From an uncultured Anaerolineaceae bacterium (GTDB lineage: Bacteria > Chloroflexota > Anaerolineae > Anaerolineales > Anaerolineaceae), in NCBI GenBank assembly GCA_927443345.1, contig CAKMKJ010000005.1:62001-126000 (forward strand): DNA of 64,000 bases, in the 5' to 3' direction. The notes under the pieces were generated by a model that saw nothing but the letters and a program-made list of their open reading frames with translations, did no database searches and was not told where the DNA came from. Of the stretch, positions 1-7,923 are shown piece by piece; position 1 is the stretch's first letter, and every line of letters starts with the position of its first letter. Position numbers and translations under genes: made by a program.

Positions 1-374
1 TCAAGATCCCAACGTTGACCAACCAGCAAAAAACGACTGGTTTGGGCAAGTGTTGCTTCAGCCGTGGATAAAAAATCTGGAAAGAGCAAAATATCCGCAT
101 TGACGTAAGCCAGTAGCGGTGAGTTGTTTTGCTGACGGGCAGCATCAAAAAGCGAACTAATCAGCGGTGTGCCGCTGGCATTGCGCTTGATTTCTTTGAT
201 CTGACGAACCCCTAGTTTTTCAGCCTCTTGAGCCATGCCCTCTTCGTCGCCCAATAACAGCACTTCTACCTCGCTGCCCAACTGCAGCCATGAGCGAATG
301 GCGTTGCGCTGGATCAGTGCAATGTGCAGGTTGGTGAACGGTTTGGGCGCTGTGAAAAGGGTTAGTTGGGTCAC
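1..374 (-). CDS. Glycosyltransferase-like protein (truncated by window edge)
   Basis: Only the first ~124 codons are in the window; the rest lies to the left. The reading frame opens with a GTG at 374-372 that overlaps the TAG stop of the upstream cytidylyltransferase gene (TAGTG), so translation is probably coupled. Visible segments include TAPKPF, an IQRNAIRSW helix, a LLLGDEEG strand, GTPLISSLFD and a YVNADILLF strand; the NAD in the last resembles the D-x-D-type metal/nucleotide site of GT-A folds. I recognise this opening from proteins common in polysaccharide clusters of Chloroflexota and cyanobacteria, usually labelled glycosyltransferase. It is the last visible gene of the glycan operon that starts near 7794. 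Exact substrate is unknown. Confidence 0.7.
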   Translation of the reverse strand, partial: MTQLTLFTAPKPFTNLHIALIQRNAIRSWLQLGSEVEVLLLGDEEGMAQEAEKLGVRQIKEIKRNASGTPLISSLFDAARQQNNSPLLAYVNADILLFPDFLSTAEATLAQTSRFLLVGQRWDL

Positions 375-1144
375 TATTGAACCTTCTTGCTGCGATCTTC
401 CACATCAAACATGGATTTATGCTGGATAGCTTGATTGATTTGTGCCAGTTCCGGGTCTTTTCGAAACAGGTCAAGTACTTCGAGCCAGGTGAAGTCGTTA
501 CGTCCACCGAGGCGTGTGATCACTTCCTGTAAAAGGGTGTAATCTTCAGGCGTATCCAACGTCCAACGCAGGCGGCCAAGGTCTTCAGTGTGGTCAATCT
601 GGACCACATTGAAACGACCTTTCACTTCGTAAAGATAGGGCAGCACGTGTTCTCGATCATGCTTCTCATCAGCTACATGCCAGGCAAAGGTTAAAGCAGC
701 CATGGTACAGACTTCAACATCCAGGCCAATGGGATAGGTGCGGTTGAAAGGCGGCGGCAGACGATTGCATGAAAAATCGGCTTGCTGATCAATCAAAGCC
801 TGGATGGTCTGGTCAATCAACTGCGGATCAATCAGCGGACAGTCTCCGGTGAGTCTGACCACGATTTCAGCCTGATATTTTGTGGCGGCTTGATAATAGC
901 GATCCAATACGTCGGGCAGACTACCGCGAAAAAAATCAATCTTTTCATGCTGACACATCTGTATAATCGGTTCATCAGATGGATCAATAGTGGTGGCCAC
1001 CACGACGCGGGTAATCAGTTTTGACTGACGCACCCGTTCAACCATGCGGCTGAGCACTGAGCGTCCGCCCAGGTCTAGAAGCACTTTGCCCGGCAGCCGG
1101 GTGGAACTCATGCGCGCTTGAATAATGGCAACAATTTCAGTCAT
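374..1144 (-). CDS. SpsF/NeuA-like cytidylyltransferase
   Basis: About 256 residues. The N-terminus carries IIQARMSSTRLPGK, the nucleotide-binding signature of the SpsF/PseF/NeuA cytidylyltransferase group (GT-A-like nucleotidyltransferase fold). It is followed by VVRLTGDCPLIDP, the second conserved block with the metal-binding Asp, and by a GLDVEV segment. Family role: activate a sugar acid or other sugar with CTP for transfer to a glycan. The chosen ATG (1144) gives the family start; a longer in-frame extension to 1216 lacks similarity and would run deep into the upstream gene. It overlaps the GT4 gene by 8 nt and sits near a NeuB-family synthase, fitting activation of a NeuB product as a CMP-sugar. 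The substrate is inferred from context only. Confidence 0.85.
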   Translation of the reverse strand: MTEIVAIIQARMSSTRLPGKVLLDLGGRSVLSRMVERVRQSKLITRVVVATTIDPSDEPIIQMCQHEKIDFFRGSLPDVLDRYYQAATKYQAEIVVRLTGDCPLIDPQLIDQTIQALIDQQADFSCNRLPPPFNRTYPIGLDVEVCTMAALTFAWHVADEKHDREHVLPYLYEVKGRFNVVQIDHTEDLGRLRWTLDTPEDYTLLQEVITRLGGRNDFTWLEVLDLFRKDPELAQINQAIQHKSMFDVEDRSKKVQ

Positions 1145-2246
1145 GAGACCCCACAGCGGTAAAAGCCGTTTCATAGGCTTCGAGTAAAACCGGAAAATTC
1201 TTGTTCCAGTCCGCACGTTGTTCCGCCAGGGCGCGGTTGCCCGTTTTCATTGGATCGAGCAAATCTAACTGCCTGGCAGCCAGAAGAATTTTTTGGGAAA
1301 AATCTTGGGCGTTTCCCTCTTTGAAGAGCCAGCCCTGCTTGCCCTCTTCAACCCACTCAAGGTTGCCTGGAATGTCTGAGACCACCACTGGTAATCCGCT
1401 GGCGAGGGCTTCCATCAGTGAAACGGATGAACCGTCACTGTGTGAGGCGCTCAGATAATAATCCGCACTGCGGTAAACATCAGAGAGTTCGTCCAGAGAA
1501 GCCTGTCCGCCGAAATGGACCACGTCCTGCAGGCTATGGTTAATGACAAACTGCCGAAACTCAGATTCAAGCAAACCTTTGCCAAATAACATAAGGCGTA
1601 AATCAGGGTTTTCAGCATAAGCAGCAGCAAAAGCCTTGAGGAGTACATCCACGCCATAGAGCGGAGCAAATGAACGATTCGAGAGCAACACGATCTTGTC
1701 TTGCCATCTTAATTTCTCGCGTAGTGCTGCGCTGCCATGCGGTGTAAAATGGTGCAAATCAACCCCCCAGGGGAATTGAAAATAATTTTTTTTAGCAAAC
1801 CCGAACGATTCGGCTTTTTCTCCAACACAAGCACAATCCCCGACCAATACATCGGTGTGTTGCAGAGTGTAATTGGTTAAAAATTGAGAAAAGGGATTTT
1901 CATCTGCCTCAAGCAAGAGATCAGAGCCCCAAGACATGGTCACCAGAGGATGAAACCCCACTTTCGCAGTGTAATACGCAGCCGTTTGAACAGGGCCAGC
2001 ATGAATAAGATCGGGTTTGATATTTTCTAATACTACATCCAGCCAATGAAGCTGTTCACTTAATGATTGCCCAACATCATTAGGGTTAATACCCTGCCAC
2101 TCCACTTCAACTATATTACCCGGCCATTGGCGGCCAGCCAGCGGCTCGAGGCAAAGCACGAAAACCTGGTGCTCGGTGGCAGCCAGGGCTTTGGTGAACC
2201 TTAGATCGTGTGGTGACTGAGTGCTGGTGAAATACAATACTTTCAT
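1137..2246 (-). CDS. Glycosyltransferase family 4 (GT-B fold)
   Basis: About 369 residues. N-terminal half has MKVLYFTS and a DLIHAGPVQ segment; the C-terminal half has LFGKGLLESEF, a VHFGGQ strand, a SASHSDGSSVSLMEALASG block with the E-x7-E type donor site, and PVVVSDIPGNLEWV. These are standard for nucleotide-sugar-dependent retaining GT4 enzymes. A cytoplasmic enzyme adding one sugar to a growing surface glycan is expected. The ATG at 2246 matches the family start; an upstream in-frame ATG at 2282 adds residues without similarity. It is 14 nt downstream of the NeuB-like gene and overlaps the next gene, so it belongs to the same operon. No motif identifies the donor sugar. Confidence 0.88.
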   Translation of the reverse strand: MKVLYFTSTQSPHDLRFTKALAATEHQVFVLCLEPLAGRQWPGNIVEVEWQGINPNDVGQSLSEQLHWLDVVLENIKPDLIHAGPVQTAAYYTAKVGFHPLVTMSWGSDLLLEADENPFSQFLTNYTLQHTDVLVGDCACVGEKAESFGFAKKNYFQFPWGVDLHHFTPHGSAALREKLRWQDKIVLLSNRSFAPLYGVDVLLKAFAAAYAENPDLRLMLFGKGLLESEFRQFVINHSLQDVVHFGGQASLDELSDVYRSADYYLSASHSDGSSVSLMEALASGLPVVVSDIPGNLEWVEEGKQGWLFKEGNAQDFSQKILLAARQLDLLDPMKTGNRALAEQRADWNKNFPVLLEAYETAFTAVGSHD

Positions 2247-2260
2247 GGCGAGGCTTCTGC

Positions 2261-3328
2261 TTAAGCTCCCAGGTCCGTCCAACGGATTTCTTTACCGAGA
2301 GGCATATCATTCAGAACGGTTGTGCCAATCACATTGCCTATTTGATCAGGTTTAATAGCGCCAGGGGTGGCGGGGCGAAGCACATCGATACATTCGCGTG
2401 TAAGTTTTTCGCCCGCTTTAATGTCCCGGGCAGTACGCAGACAGCGGCGCTGCACCACGGTTGTGTCTTTCTCATTGCCGGTGATGGTCTTATCCGCCGA
2501 CCCCATGGCTCGTTCGAGCTCGCGGGTGAGGTCAACCATTTCTTTCCAGGTGGCAGGGGTCATTGAAAAAGGATGATCCGGACCAACCCGGGTAGTGTCA
2601 TCGGTAAAATGCTTCTCGATCACACGAGCACCTAATGCTACAGCACCCAGAACGGTTGTGTGACCCAAGGTGTGATCTGATAAACCAGTGATTACCTGGG
2701 GGAACATGGTCTGATAGGTATTCAACACGCGCAGATTGATGTGATCAAAGTTCACAGGACTGGCTGTATAGTTGGTGTTGCACTGCAAAAGAACGACCTG
2801 GGGATTAATGGCCAACAAGGTATGCACGGCCTGCTGCACATCGCCAATATTGGCTGCACCAGAAGACACAATCACCGGCTTGCCCTTTTTGGCAATAAAT
2901 TCAAGCATCTCCAGCCAATCGACATCGCCTGACCCAATCTTGTGAGCCGGGACGAAAGGATCAAGATAATCGACTGCTTCGAAATCGTAAGGCGACGAGA
3001 AATAGTCGATGCCAACTTTGTCGCACTCTTCTTTGAGAATAGGCGTCCAGTCAAAGGGGATGGAAGCATCAGCATAGACCTGGAAGACTGATTTCTTCCA
3101 ATTTGCCTGGTGAGAAACCTGGCTTTTCATGGCGGTGAAGCCGTAATCAGAGACAATCTTGGGAGCCTGGAAGTTCTGGAATTTGGCAGCATCCGCGCCT
3201 GCCAGTTTAGCCAAACGAATGAGCATTCGCGCGCGATCCAGGTCGCCATCATGATTAGCCGAAATATCAGCAATAAAATAGGTGGGGTGTTCCAGCCCGA
3301 TCAAATGCGAACCGATTTTCACCTGCAT
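2261..3328 (-). CDS. neuB: NeuB-family sugar-acid synthase (TIM barrel plus SAF domain)
   Basis: 355 residues, the usual length of N-acetylneuraminate/pseudaminate/legionaminate synthases. The barrel domain (about 1-270) shows FIADISANHDGDL near the start, AAKFQNF, SSPYDF, KIGSGD, VIVSSGAA, LQCNTNYT, GLSDHT and a VIEKHFT block, all expected for PEP-dependent condensing enzymes of this family. The C-terminal part (about 285-355) is an antifreeze-like SAF domain with RRCLRTARDIKAGE. The start at 3328 has an AGGAGG ribosome site (3333-3338). Reaction by family: PEP plus a six-carbon amino sugar gives a nine-carbon 2-keto acid. Which acid cannot be told; no aminotransferase or N-acetyltransferase of the pseudaminic route is visible nearby. 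Confidence 0.9.
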   Translation of the reverse strand: MQVKIGSHLIGLEHPTYFIADISANHDGDLDRARMLIRLAKLAGADAAKFQNFQAPKIVSDYGFTAMKSQVSHQANWKKSVFQVYADASIPFDWTPILKEECDKVGIDYFSSPYDFEAVDYLDPFVPAHKIGSGDVDWLEMLEFIAKKGKPVIVSSGAANIGDVQQAVHTLLAINPQVVLLQCNTNYTASPVNFDHINLRVLNTYQTMFPQVITGLSDHTLGHTTVLGAVALGARVIEKHFTDDTTRVGPDHPFSMTPATWKEMVDLTRELERAMGSADKTITGNEKDTTVVQRRCLRTARDIKAGEKLTRECIDVLRPATPGAIKPDQIGNVIGTTVLNDMPLGKEIRWTDLGA

Positions 3329-3356
3329 GTTATCCTCCTTGTGTTGGAAACAGAAG

Positions 3357-4277
3357 TTATTCGACCAGCGTTTTGATCATTTCAGGAAAGCCGTGTCGAT
3401 ATTGGCTTTGGAATTTTTTCAGACCCGTCAGAAAAGCCGGCAGCGGATGACCGAGGGCTGCGCTCAACTTTTCAGTTGAAAGTGTGAGGTTGGGTGAACG
3501 GGCTGCAACTAGTCCGCCTTCAAGATAAGAAGTCGGTGTAATCAAAGCAGGATCAAATTCAAATTGATTGGCAATCGCCACCCCAAAATCATACTTTGAC
3601 ATCACTTCAGGCCCTACACAATGGAAAAGACCGTTTAAGCCTTTTTCGTTGGCCTCGAGAATCGTGTCAGCGAGGTCTAATACCATCATGGGACAAAAAA
3701 CCACATCAGTAAAACCTTTGAGCGGTTTCTGCTCAGCCAGATTATTAACAAAGTATTCGGCCAAACTGCGTTTACCGCTAATGCTCCAACCATAAAAATT
3801 CACACGCAAAACAAGCGCCTGCGGGTTGGCGGCTAGAACAGCATTTTCACCGCGCAGCTTGGTGAGCGAATAAACGCTCAAGGGATTGGGCATGTCGTTC
3901 TCTGAATAATTGCCAACTTCGCCGTCAAAAACTGCATCCGTAGAGATGTGAATCATTCGAATCTTGTGATTGCTGGCTGCCATGGCGATCTCGCCAGGCA
4001 GAATACTGTTGACGGCTTCTGCTTCTTCTGGATGGCTTTCACAATCATCCACATTGGCATTGGCGGCACAGTGTAAGATCACATCCGGTTTAACTTCGTT
4101 AATAATCCGTTCAATGGCACCCGGCTTGGTCAGGTTTGCTTGCTGCATCTTGAAATTGATCCACTTGAGCGGATTGCGATAATCCACCCCGGTGACCTTG
4201 TGTTTTTTACCGTCCACAGCAAGGCAAAAATTCAATCCCAGCAGACCGCTGGCGCCAGTAACGAGAAAATGCGTCAT
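3357..4277 (-). CDS. SDR sugar reductase, RmlD-like
   Basis: 306 residues with an N-terminal Rossmann motif TGASGLLG, a VILHCAANANVDDCE strand typical of dTDP-4-dehydrorhamnose reductases, an ISTDAVFDG block and a YSLTKLRGE catalytic Tyr-x3-Lys pair. The family reduces a 4-keto nucleotide sugar with NAD(P)H. Its ATG overlaps the stop of the upstream dehydratase gene (ATGA, 4274-4277), so the two products are probably made together and may act on the same 4-keto intermediate. This reductase stands where PLP aminotransferases usually follow PseB, which suggests a different sugar. The rhamnose name would be an over-call because no RmlABC genes are present. Confidence 0.85.
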   Translation of the reverse strand: MTHFLVTGASGLLGLNFCLAVDGKKHKVTGVDYRNPLKWINFKMQQANLTKPGAIERIINEVKPDVILHCAANANVDDCESHPEEAEAVNSILPGEIAMAASNHKIRMIHISTDAVFDGEVGNYSENDMPNPLSVYSLTKLRGENAVLAANPQALVLRVNFYGWSISGKRSLAEYFVNNLAEQKPLKGFTDVVFCPMMVLDLADTILEANEKGLNGLFHCVGPEVMSKYDFGVAIANQFEFDPALITPTSYLEGGLVAARSPNLTLSTEKLSAALGHPLPAFLTGLKKFQSQYRHGFPEMIKTLVE

Positions 4278-5281
4278 CCAAGTTTTCCAGACAGGTAATC
4301 GGCTTCAATCGGATCAATAATTTTGCCGATTTGGTCAATATTCAGCCAATCAGTGTTGTTGTTGGATGCATAATGGAAACCATCGTTCAGCAGTTTCCCT
4401 TTGGATTCCCAATCACGGCCAAACCACAGAGATTCGGCGGGCTGAACGACAAACATATCATCAAGTTCAACCGTCTGACGTGCTTCGTCTTCTGAAATGA
4501 GCACTTCATGAAGTTTTTCACCCGGACGGATGCCGATGATTTCAACAGTGGCTTGCGGTGCAATGGCCTTGGCCAGATCCACCACTTTCATGCTGGGAAT
4601 CTTGGGCACGAAGACCTCGCCACCATGCATGTTTTCTGCTGCATGAATAACAAAGCGCACACCTTCTTCCAGACTGATCCAGAAGCGGGTCATGCGGTCA
4701 TCAGTAACAGTTACTTTGCCGCTCTCGCGCTGTTTGAGGAAGACCGGCACAACTGATCCGCGGCTGCCAACCACGTTGCCATAGCGCACACAAGCAAAAC
4801 GAACTTCGTGTCCGGCGGCATAGGCATTGGATTGAACAAAGAGTTTTTCGGCGGCCAATTTGGTGGCGCCATATAAATTGACAGGGTTGACGGCTTTATC
4901 AGTGCTGAGCGCCACAACACGGCTGACACCCCGATCTATCGCGGCATCAATCACATTGCTGCTGCCGAGGATGTTGGTCTTGATGGCTTCCATGGGATTA
5001 TATTCACAGGCAGGCACTTGTTTGAGCGCTGCCGCATGGATGACGATATCCACACCATCGAAGGCGCGCAAACAGCGTTCTTTGTCGCGGATGTCACCGA
5101 TGAAATAGCGCAAGCTGGGATCGTCGTATCCCGCAACGCGCATTTCGTGCTGCTTTAATTCATCGCGGCTAAAAACGATGATTTTTGCCGGATGATATTC
5201 ATTCAACATCACGCGGATAAATTTCTTGCCAAATGAACCGGTGCCACCGGTGATAAGAACAACTTTTTTTGACCAATCCAT
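4274..5281 (-). CDS. pseB: PseB/CapD-like UDP-GlcNAc 4,6-dehydratase
   Basis: 335 residues. The N-terminus has VLITGGTGSFGKKF, the NAD-binding loop characteristic of the PseB/FlaA1 group, then FSRDELKQHEM, GDIRD, a VIHAAALKQVP block, STDKAVNPVN, and YGATKLAAEKLF carrying the Lys of the active site (with Met/Ser-Thr-Asp variants typical of this group). The C-terminal part includes RPGEKLHE. Reaction by family: UDP-GlcNAc to a UDP-4-keto-6-deoxy hexose, inverting C5 in the short soluble form. No membrane segments, unlike long CapD enzymes. It heads the sugar-synthesis part of the operon, directly before the SDR reductase and NeuB. The gene symbol rests on family resemblance; product stereochemistry is not proven. 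Confidence 0.87.
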   Translation of the reverse strand: MDWSKKVVLITGGTGSFGKKFIRVMLNEYHPAKIIVFSRDELKQHEMRVAGYDDPSLRYFIGDIRDKERCLRAFDGVDIVIHAAALKQVPACEYNPMEAIKTNILGSSNVIDAAIDRGVSRVVALSTDKAVNPVNLYGATKLAAEKLFVQSNAYAAGHEVRFACVRYGNVVGSRGSVVPVFLKQRESGKVTVTDDRMTRFWISLEEGVRFVIHAAENMHGGEVFVPKIPSMKVVDLAKAIAPQATVEIIGIRPGEKLHEVLISEDEARQTVELDDMFVVQPAESLWFGRDWESKGKLLNDGFHYASNNNTDWLNIDQIGKIIDPIEADYLSGKLG

Positions 5282-5299
5282 AAGTTTTTTCTCGATTCT

Positions 5300-6175
5300 T
5301 TATTTAGGCTTTGAGATCACAATCAGTGGATATTGACCGTTCTCGCCGTAATACTCAGGTTCTTGTTCTTCCTGGTTGTATAACCAACGCAGCCAGAGTT
5401 TGCCAAACAGCCAGGGTTGAATGACCGTACGCAAGAAACGAACGCTTGCACTGCGCCATACCATGATTTTAAAATCCACACGTCCTGCCAAGTTTACTTT
5501 CAACCACTCCGGGGTAATATGCTGTGTAAAGGTACCTGTGGGTTTACTGGCAGCAGGCCTGGCTTTTTCTTCGGGAAGCTTAACTTTTCTTTTAGGGTTA
5601 AAGCGGTTTACAATCCCGTTGACCCAATCCATCAATTTAATCAACCAAGCCATGCGCGCCATCAACACAGGAGAAGTCCACGCATTTACCACCACACCCG
5701 TGCGTTCAGGTTTGAGCACACGCACAAAACCGGCGTAAGCATCAGGCTGTTCAGCGGGGGGGATGTGATGCAAGGTGTGCAGCGAAACCAGACCGTCGAA
5801 AACATCTGACTTGAAAGGTAGGTTGGCTACATCAGAAACCACGTAGAGACCCTTGGTGCCAAGGCGGTGTCGCGCTTCTTCAAGCGCCACAATAGAGATA
5901 TCGAGGCACACGCGGTATTGATAATTTTGGGAGTAAGTGAGATATTCGGGCCACTGCACAGGGCCGGAACCGGCATCCAACAAGAACTTGCCATCAGGAT
6001 GAAGGTAACGATTGACACGCAGGTGGCATTTATGGATGTATTCTCTTGAAACCGGACGCAAATCTTCGTAACGGGCATTCTGATAGAACCCGTCGTTCTC
6101 CATCTTCCATCCGATTTGATTGTAGAAGGCGCTGACTTGCTGTTTTACTTCAGCCTCAGACGGATCTCCGCTCAT
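5300..6175 (-). CDS. Class I SAM-dependent methyltransferase
   Basis: About 291 residues. The SAM-binding core is visible: LLDAGSGPVQWPEY (motif I), VCLDISIVALEEA (motif II), VSDVANLPFKSDVFDG and SLHTLHHIPP (motifs III-IV), then VLKPERTGVVVN. The C-terminal third is divergent and rich in Trp/Arg. The ATG at 6175 overlaps the stop of the upstream gene (ATGA); a start at 6208 is in frame but would overlap by 37 nt. It lies in a glycan operon between a capsule-type glycosyltransferase and PseB, so an O- or N-methyl decoration of the polysaccharide is a fair inference, but lipid or small-molecule substrates cannot be excluded. Confidence 0.82.
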   Translation of the reverse strand: MSGDPSEAEVKQQVSAFYNQIGWKMENDGFYQNARYEDLRPVSREYIHKCHLRVNRYLHPDGKFLLDAGSGPVQWPEYLTYSQNYQYRVCLDISIVALEEARHRLGTKGLYVVSDVANLPFKSDVFDGLVSLHTLHHIPPAEQPDAYAGFVRVLKPERTGVVVNAWTSPVLMARMAWLIKLMDWVNGIVNRFNPKRKVKLPEEKARPAASKPTGTFTQHITPEWLKVNLAGRVDFKIMVWRSASVRFLRTVIQPWLFGKLWLRWLYNQEEQEPEYYGENGQYPLIVISKPK

Positions 6176-7794
6176 GCATGCCGTCCGTTGTGGTTCATTT
6201 TCGTCCAATCCAGGGGTTCACCCACCAGATAGCGGAAGGTATTGCCATATTTTTTCTTGCCTTCTTTACTAAAAACGTGTGAGAGTTTATGGGTTTCATA
6301 ATCCTGCCAAACCTTAATGTGCCAGGGGAAAGGCAGTGGGAAAGTGTAGAAGAAGTGATAGGCATACTTCCAGGCAATGGCAATCTTTTCTTTGTTTAGT
6401 TTAAATTGCTTGGGGTCTTCCAGAATCATACCGAGCATCTTGAAGTATTCCACCCAGGAGTTTGGATCAAAGGTGAATCCGCGGTCACGGTAATGCGTTT
6501 GCCCAGCAACCACAACCGGGATGCCCTTCAAGGCCATCTCAAGCCCAACGGTTGTTGTATAAACCAGACCTACATCCGTGATTTCAACCAGGTCATAAGT
6601 ATTGACTTTTTCTTCAGGTTGGATCACATGAATGTACTCCGGCAGTTCAGGCAGGGTTTGCCTGACTACATCCACCATGGAATATTCACGGGTGAGAATC
6701 TCGCCGGGATGGATGCGAATGACCAACTGGATATCAGGCCGACCAATAAAGTAAAGGATGGTGCGGCTGACCCAATCAGCCATGGTTTTGCTGAATACCT
6801 GGCGTCCGAGGGTGAGACTATCGCCAAGTACATTGGTCGCTAAAAGCACAATGGGACGATTATCCAGCTTGAGCTGGTCGCGCACTGTTTCTGAACCCTG
6901 AGAAGGCAATGACTGCCACTGGCGGGTGAAATTTTCATTTACCTTGGCTTGTTGTCGAGAGGCAAAAAGATTCTTAATCCGCGACAACTGTTCGCCGCTC
7001 AATTTACTATCCGCCTGGGCGCTCCACATTTCTGAGGTGTCTTGACGCATGATTTCTGCATTTTGAGCAATCCAAAAAGCTTCGCGCTGATCGCTAAACT
7101 CATAAGTGGTTACCGGTATTTTTAAGAAACGCGCAACACGATAGACAATGCCAAATTCTTGCACTGTACCGTTGGGAACAATCACGACGTCGGGTTTGGT
7201 GGAACGTAGATAAGCCAGCAGAGACTGGGCAGCTTCTTGATTGCGTTTAAGACGGAATTGATATGTTGGCCAGGTGGTATCAACATCCTCAATCTGAAGA
7301 GTGTATTGGGTGTCAAAAACCGTTACTTGATTGACGGCTTCTTGCAGCGCTTTGGGAAGCGGCGTATAAGGAGCACGATATATAATGAACGAAACCACAT
7401 CCATTACTGAGGAGGTTTTTTCAAGAACTTTCTGAGCATAAATATTCTGACGGCGAATATCAAACTTGGTGGAATCTGTAAACCAGTCAAAATATGGGTA
7501 GAAACCCAGGGTGACATCGTGATTATCCGCAGCGAGGCCGAGACCTGTAATGGTAGCCTGTTCAATCCAGTAATGCAGTGCTGCAAAAATGAAAACTTTT
7601 TTCTTTTGCACCTGCGATTGCGGACGAATTTTCTTTACTTCTTCTACCATCGAAGGAAGAGCCTCATGCAAGGCTTTTAGCGAAAATCGTGAATGAGTGG
7701 GGTTATCTCGCTGCCTGACCAGCCAATATAACTCGGCTGTAAGCGGAATACCTCCAAGGAAACGCTTTAATGTTTCTTTGTTGTTGTTTACCAT
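6172..7794 (-). CDS. Capsule/surface polysaccharide GT-B-like protein
   Basis: 540 residues, unrelated by eye to GT4. It resembles the capsule-synthesis group (CapsuleSynth / KpsS-like GT-B folds): an N-terminal VFIFAALHYW strand, a VVIVPNGTVQEFG segment, QLVIRIHPGE in the C-terminal half followed by a LVYTTTVGLEMALKGIPVVVAG block, which is the typical nucleotide-sugar site region of that group, and a C-terminal cluster of aromatic residues (HFFYTFPLPFPW) that could contact a membrane. No transmembrane helix is certain. It is the first gene of the downstream glycan transcription unit, about 65-70 nt from its predicted transcription start at a regulated promoter. Donor and acceptor are unknown. 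Confidence 0.72.
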   Translation of the reverse strand: MVNNNKETLKRFLGGIPLTAELYWLVRQRDNPTHSRFSLKALHEALPSMVEEVKKIRPQSQVQKKKVFIFAALHYWIEQATITGLGLAADNHDVTLGFYPYFDWFTDSTKFDIRRQNIYAQKVLEKTSSVMDVVSFIIYRAPYTPLPKALQEAVNQVTVFDTQYTLQIEDVDTTWPTYQFRLKRNQEAAQSLLAYLRSTKPDVVIVPNGTVQEFGIVYRVARFLKIPVTTYEFSDQREAFWIAQNAEIMRQDTSEMWSAQADSKLSGEQLSRIKNLFASRQQAKVNENFTRQWQSLPSQGSETVRDQLKLDNRPIVLLATNVLGDSLTLGRQVFSKTMADWVSRTILYFIGRPDIQLVIRIHPGEILTREYSMVDVVRQTLPELPEYIHVIQPEEKVNTYDLVEITDVGLVYTTTVGLEMALKGIPVVVAGQTHYRDRGFTFDPNSWVEYFKMLGMILEDPKQFKLNKEKIAIAWKYAYHFFYTFPLPFPWHIKVWQDYETHKLSHVFSKEGKKKYGNTFRYLVGEPLDWTKMNHNGRHA

Positions 7795-7857
7795 AGTTGA
7801 TCCGTGTTTCTCATTGGAAAGTAAACCAATATAAGGTTACTTGAAAAAACTTCAATA

Positions 7858-7898
7858 TTCAATTGTTGAATTATAAACCCCGAGTGTTGAACGGTCAA
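7858..7898 (-). promoter_or_regulatory. Regulated promoter of the glycan operon (copy A)
   Basis: On the minus strand: -35 TTGACC (7893-7898), 17-nt spacer, -10 TATAAT (7870-7875), then at once the inverted repeat TTCAA-N3-TTGAA (7858-7870). A further TTGAA-N5-TTCAA pair lies at 7841-7855. The 25-bp block 7853-7877 matches copy B at 11503-11527 except for one base. An operator covering the transcription start implies repression. The likely binder is the winged-helix protein encoded at 11013-11495. Confidence 0.8.
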
Positions 7899-7923
7899 GA
7901 TAACCTCATCTCATTGCAAAAAT

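Noticed and set aside
3357..4277. RmlD of a dTDP-rhamnose pathway
   Set aside because: No RmlA, RmlB or RmlC in the window and the gene is coupled to a PseB-like dehydratase.
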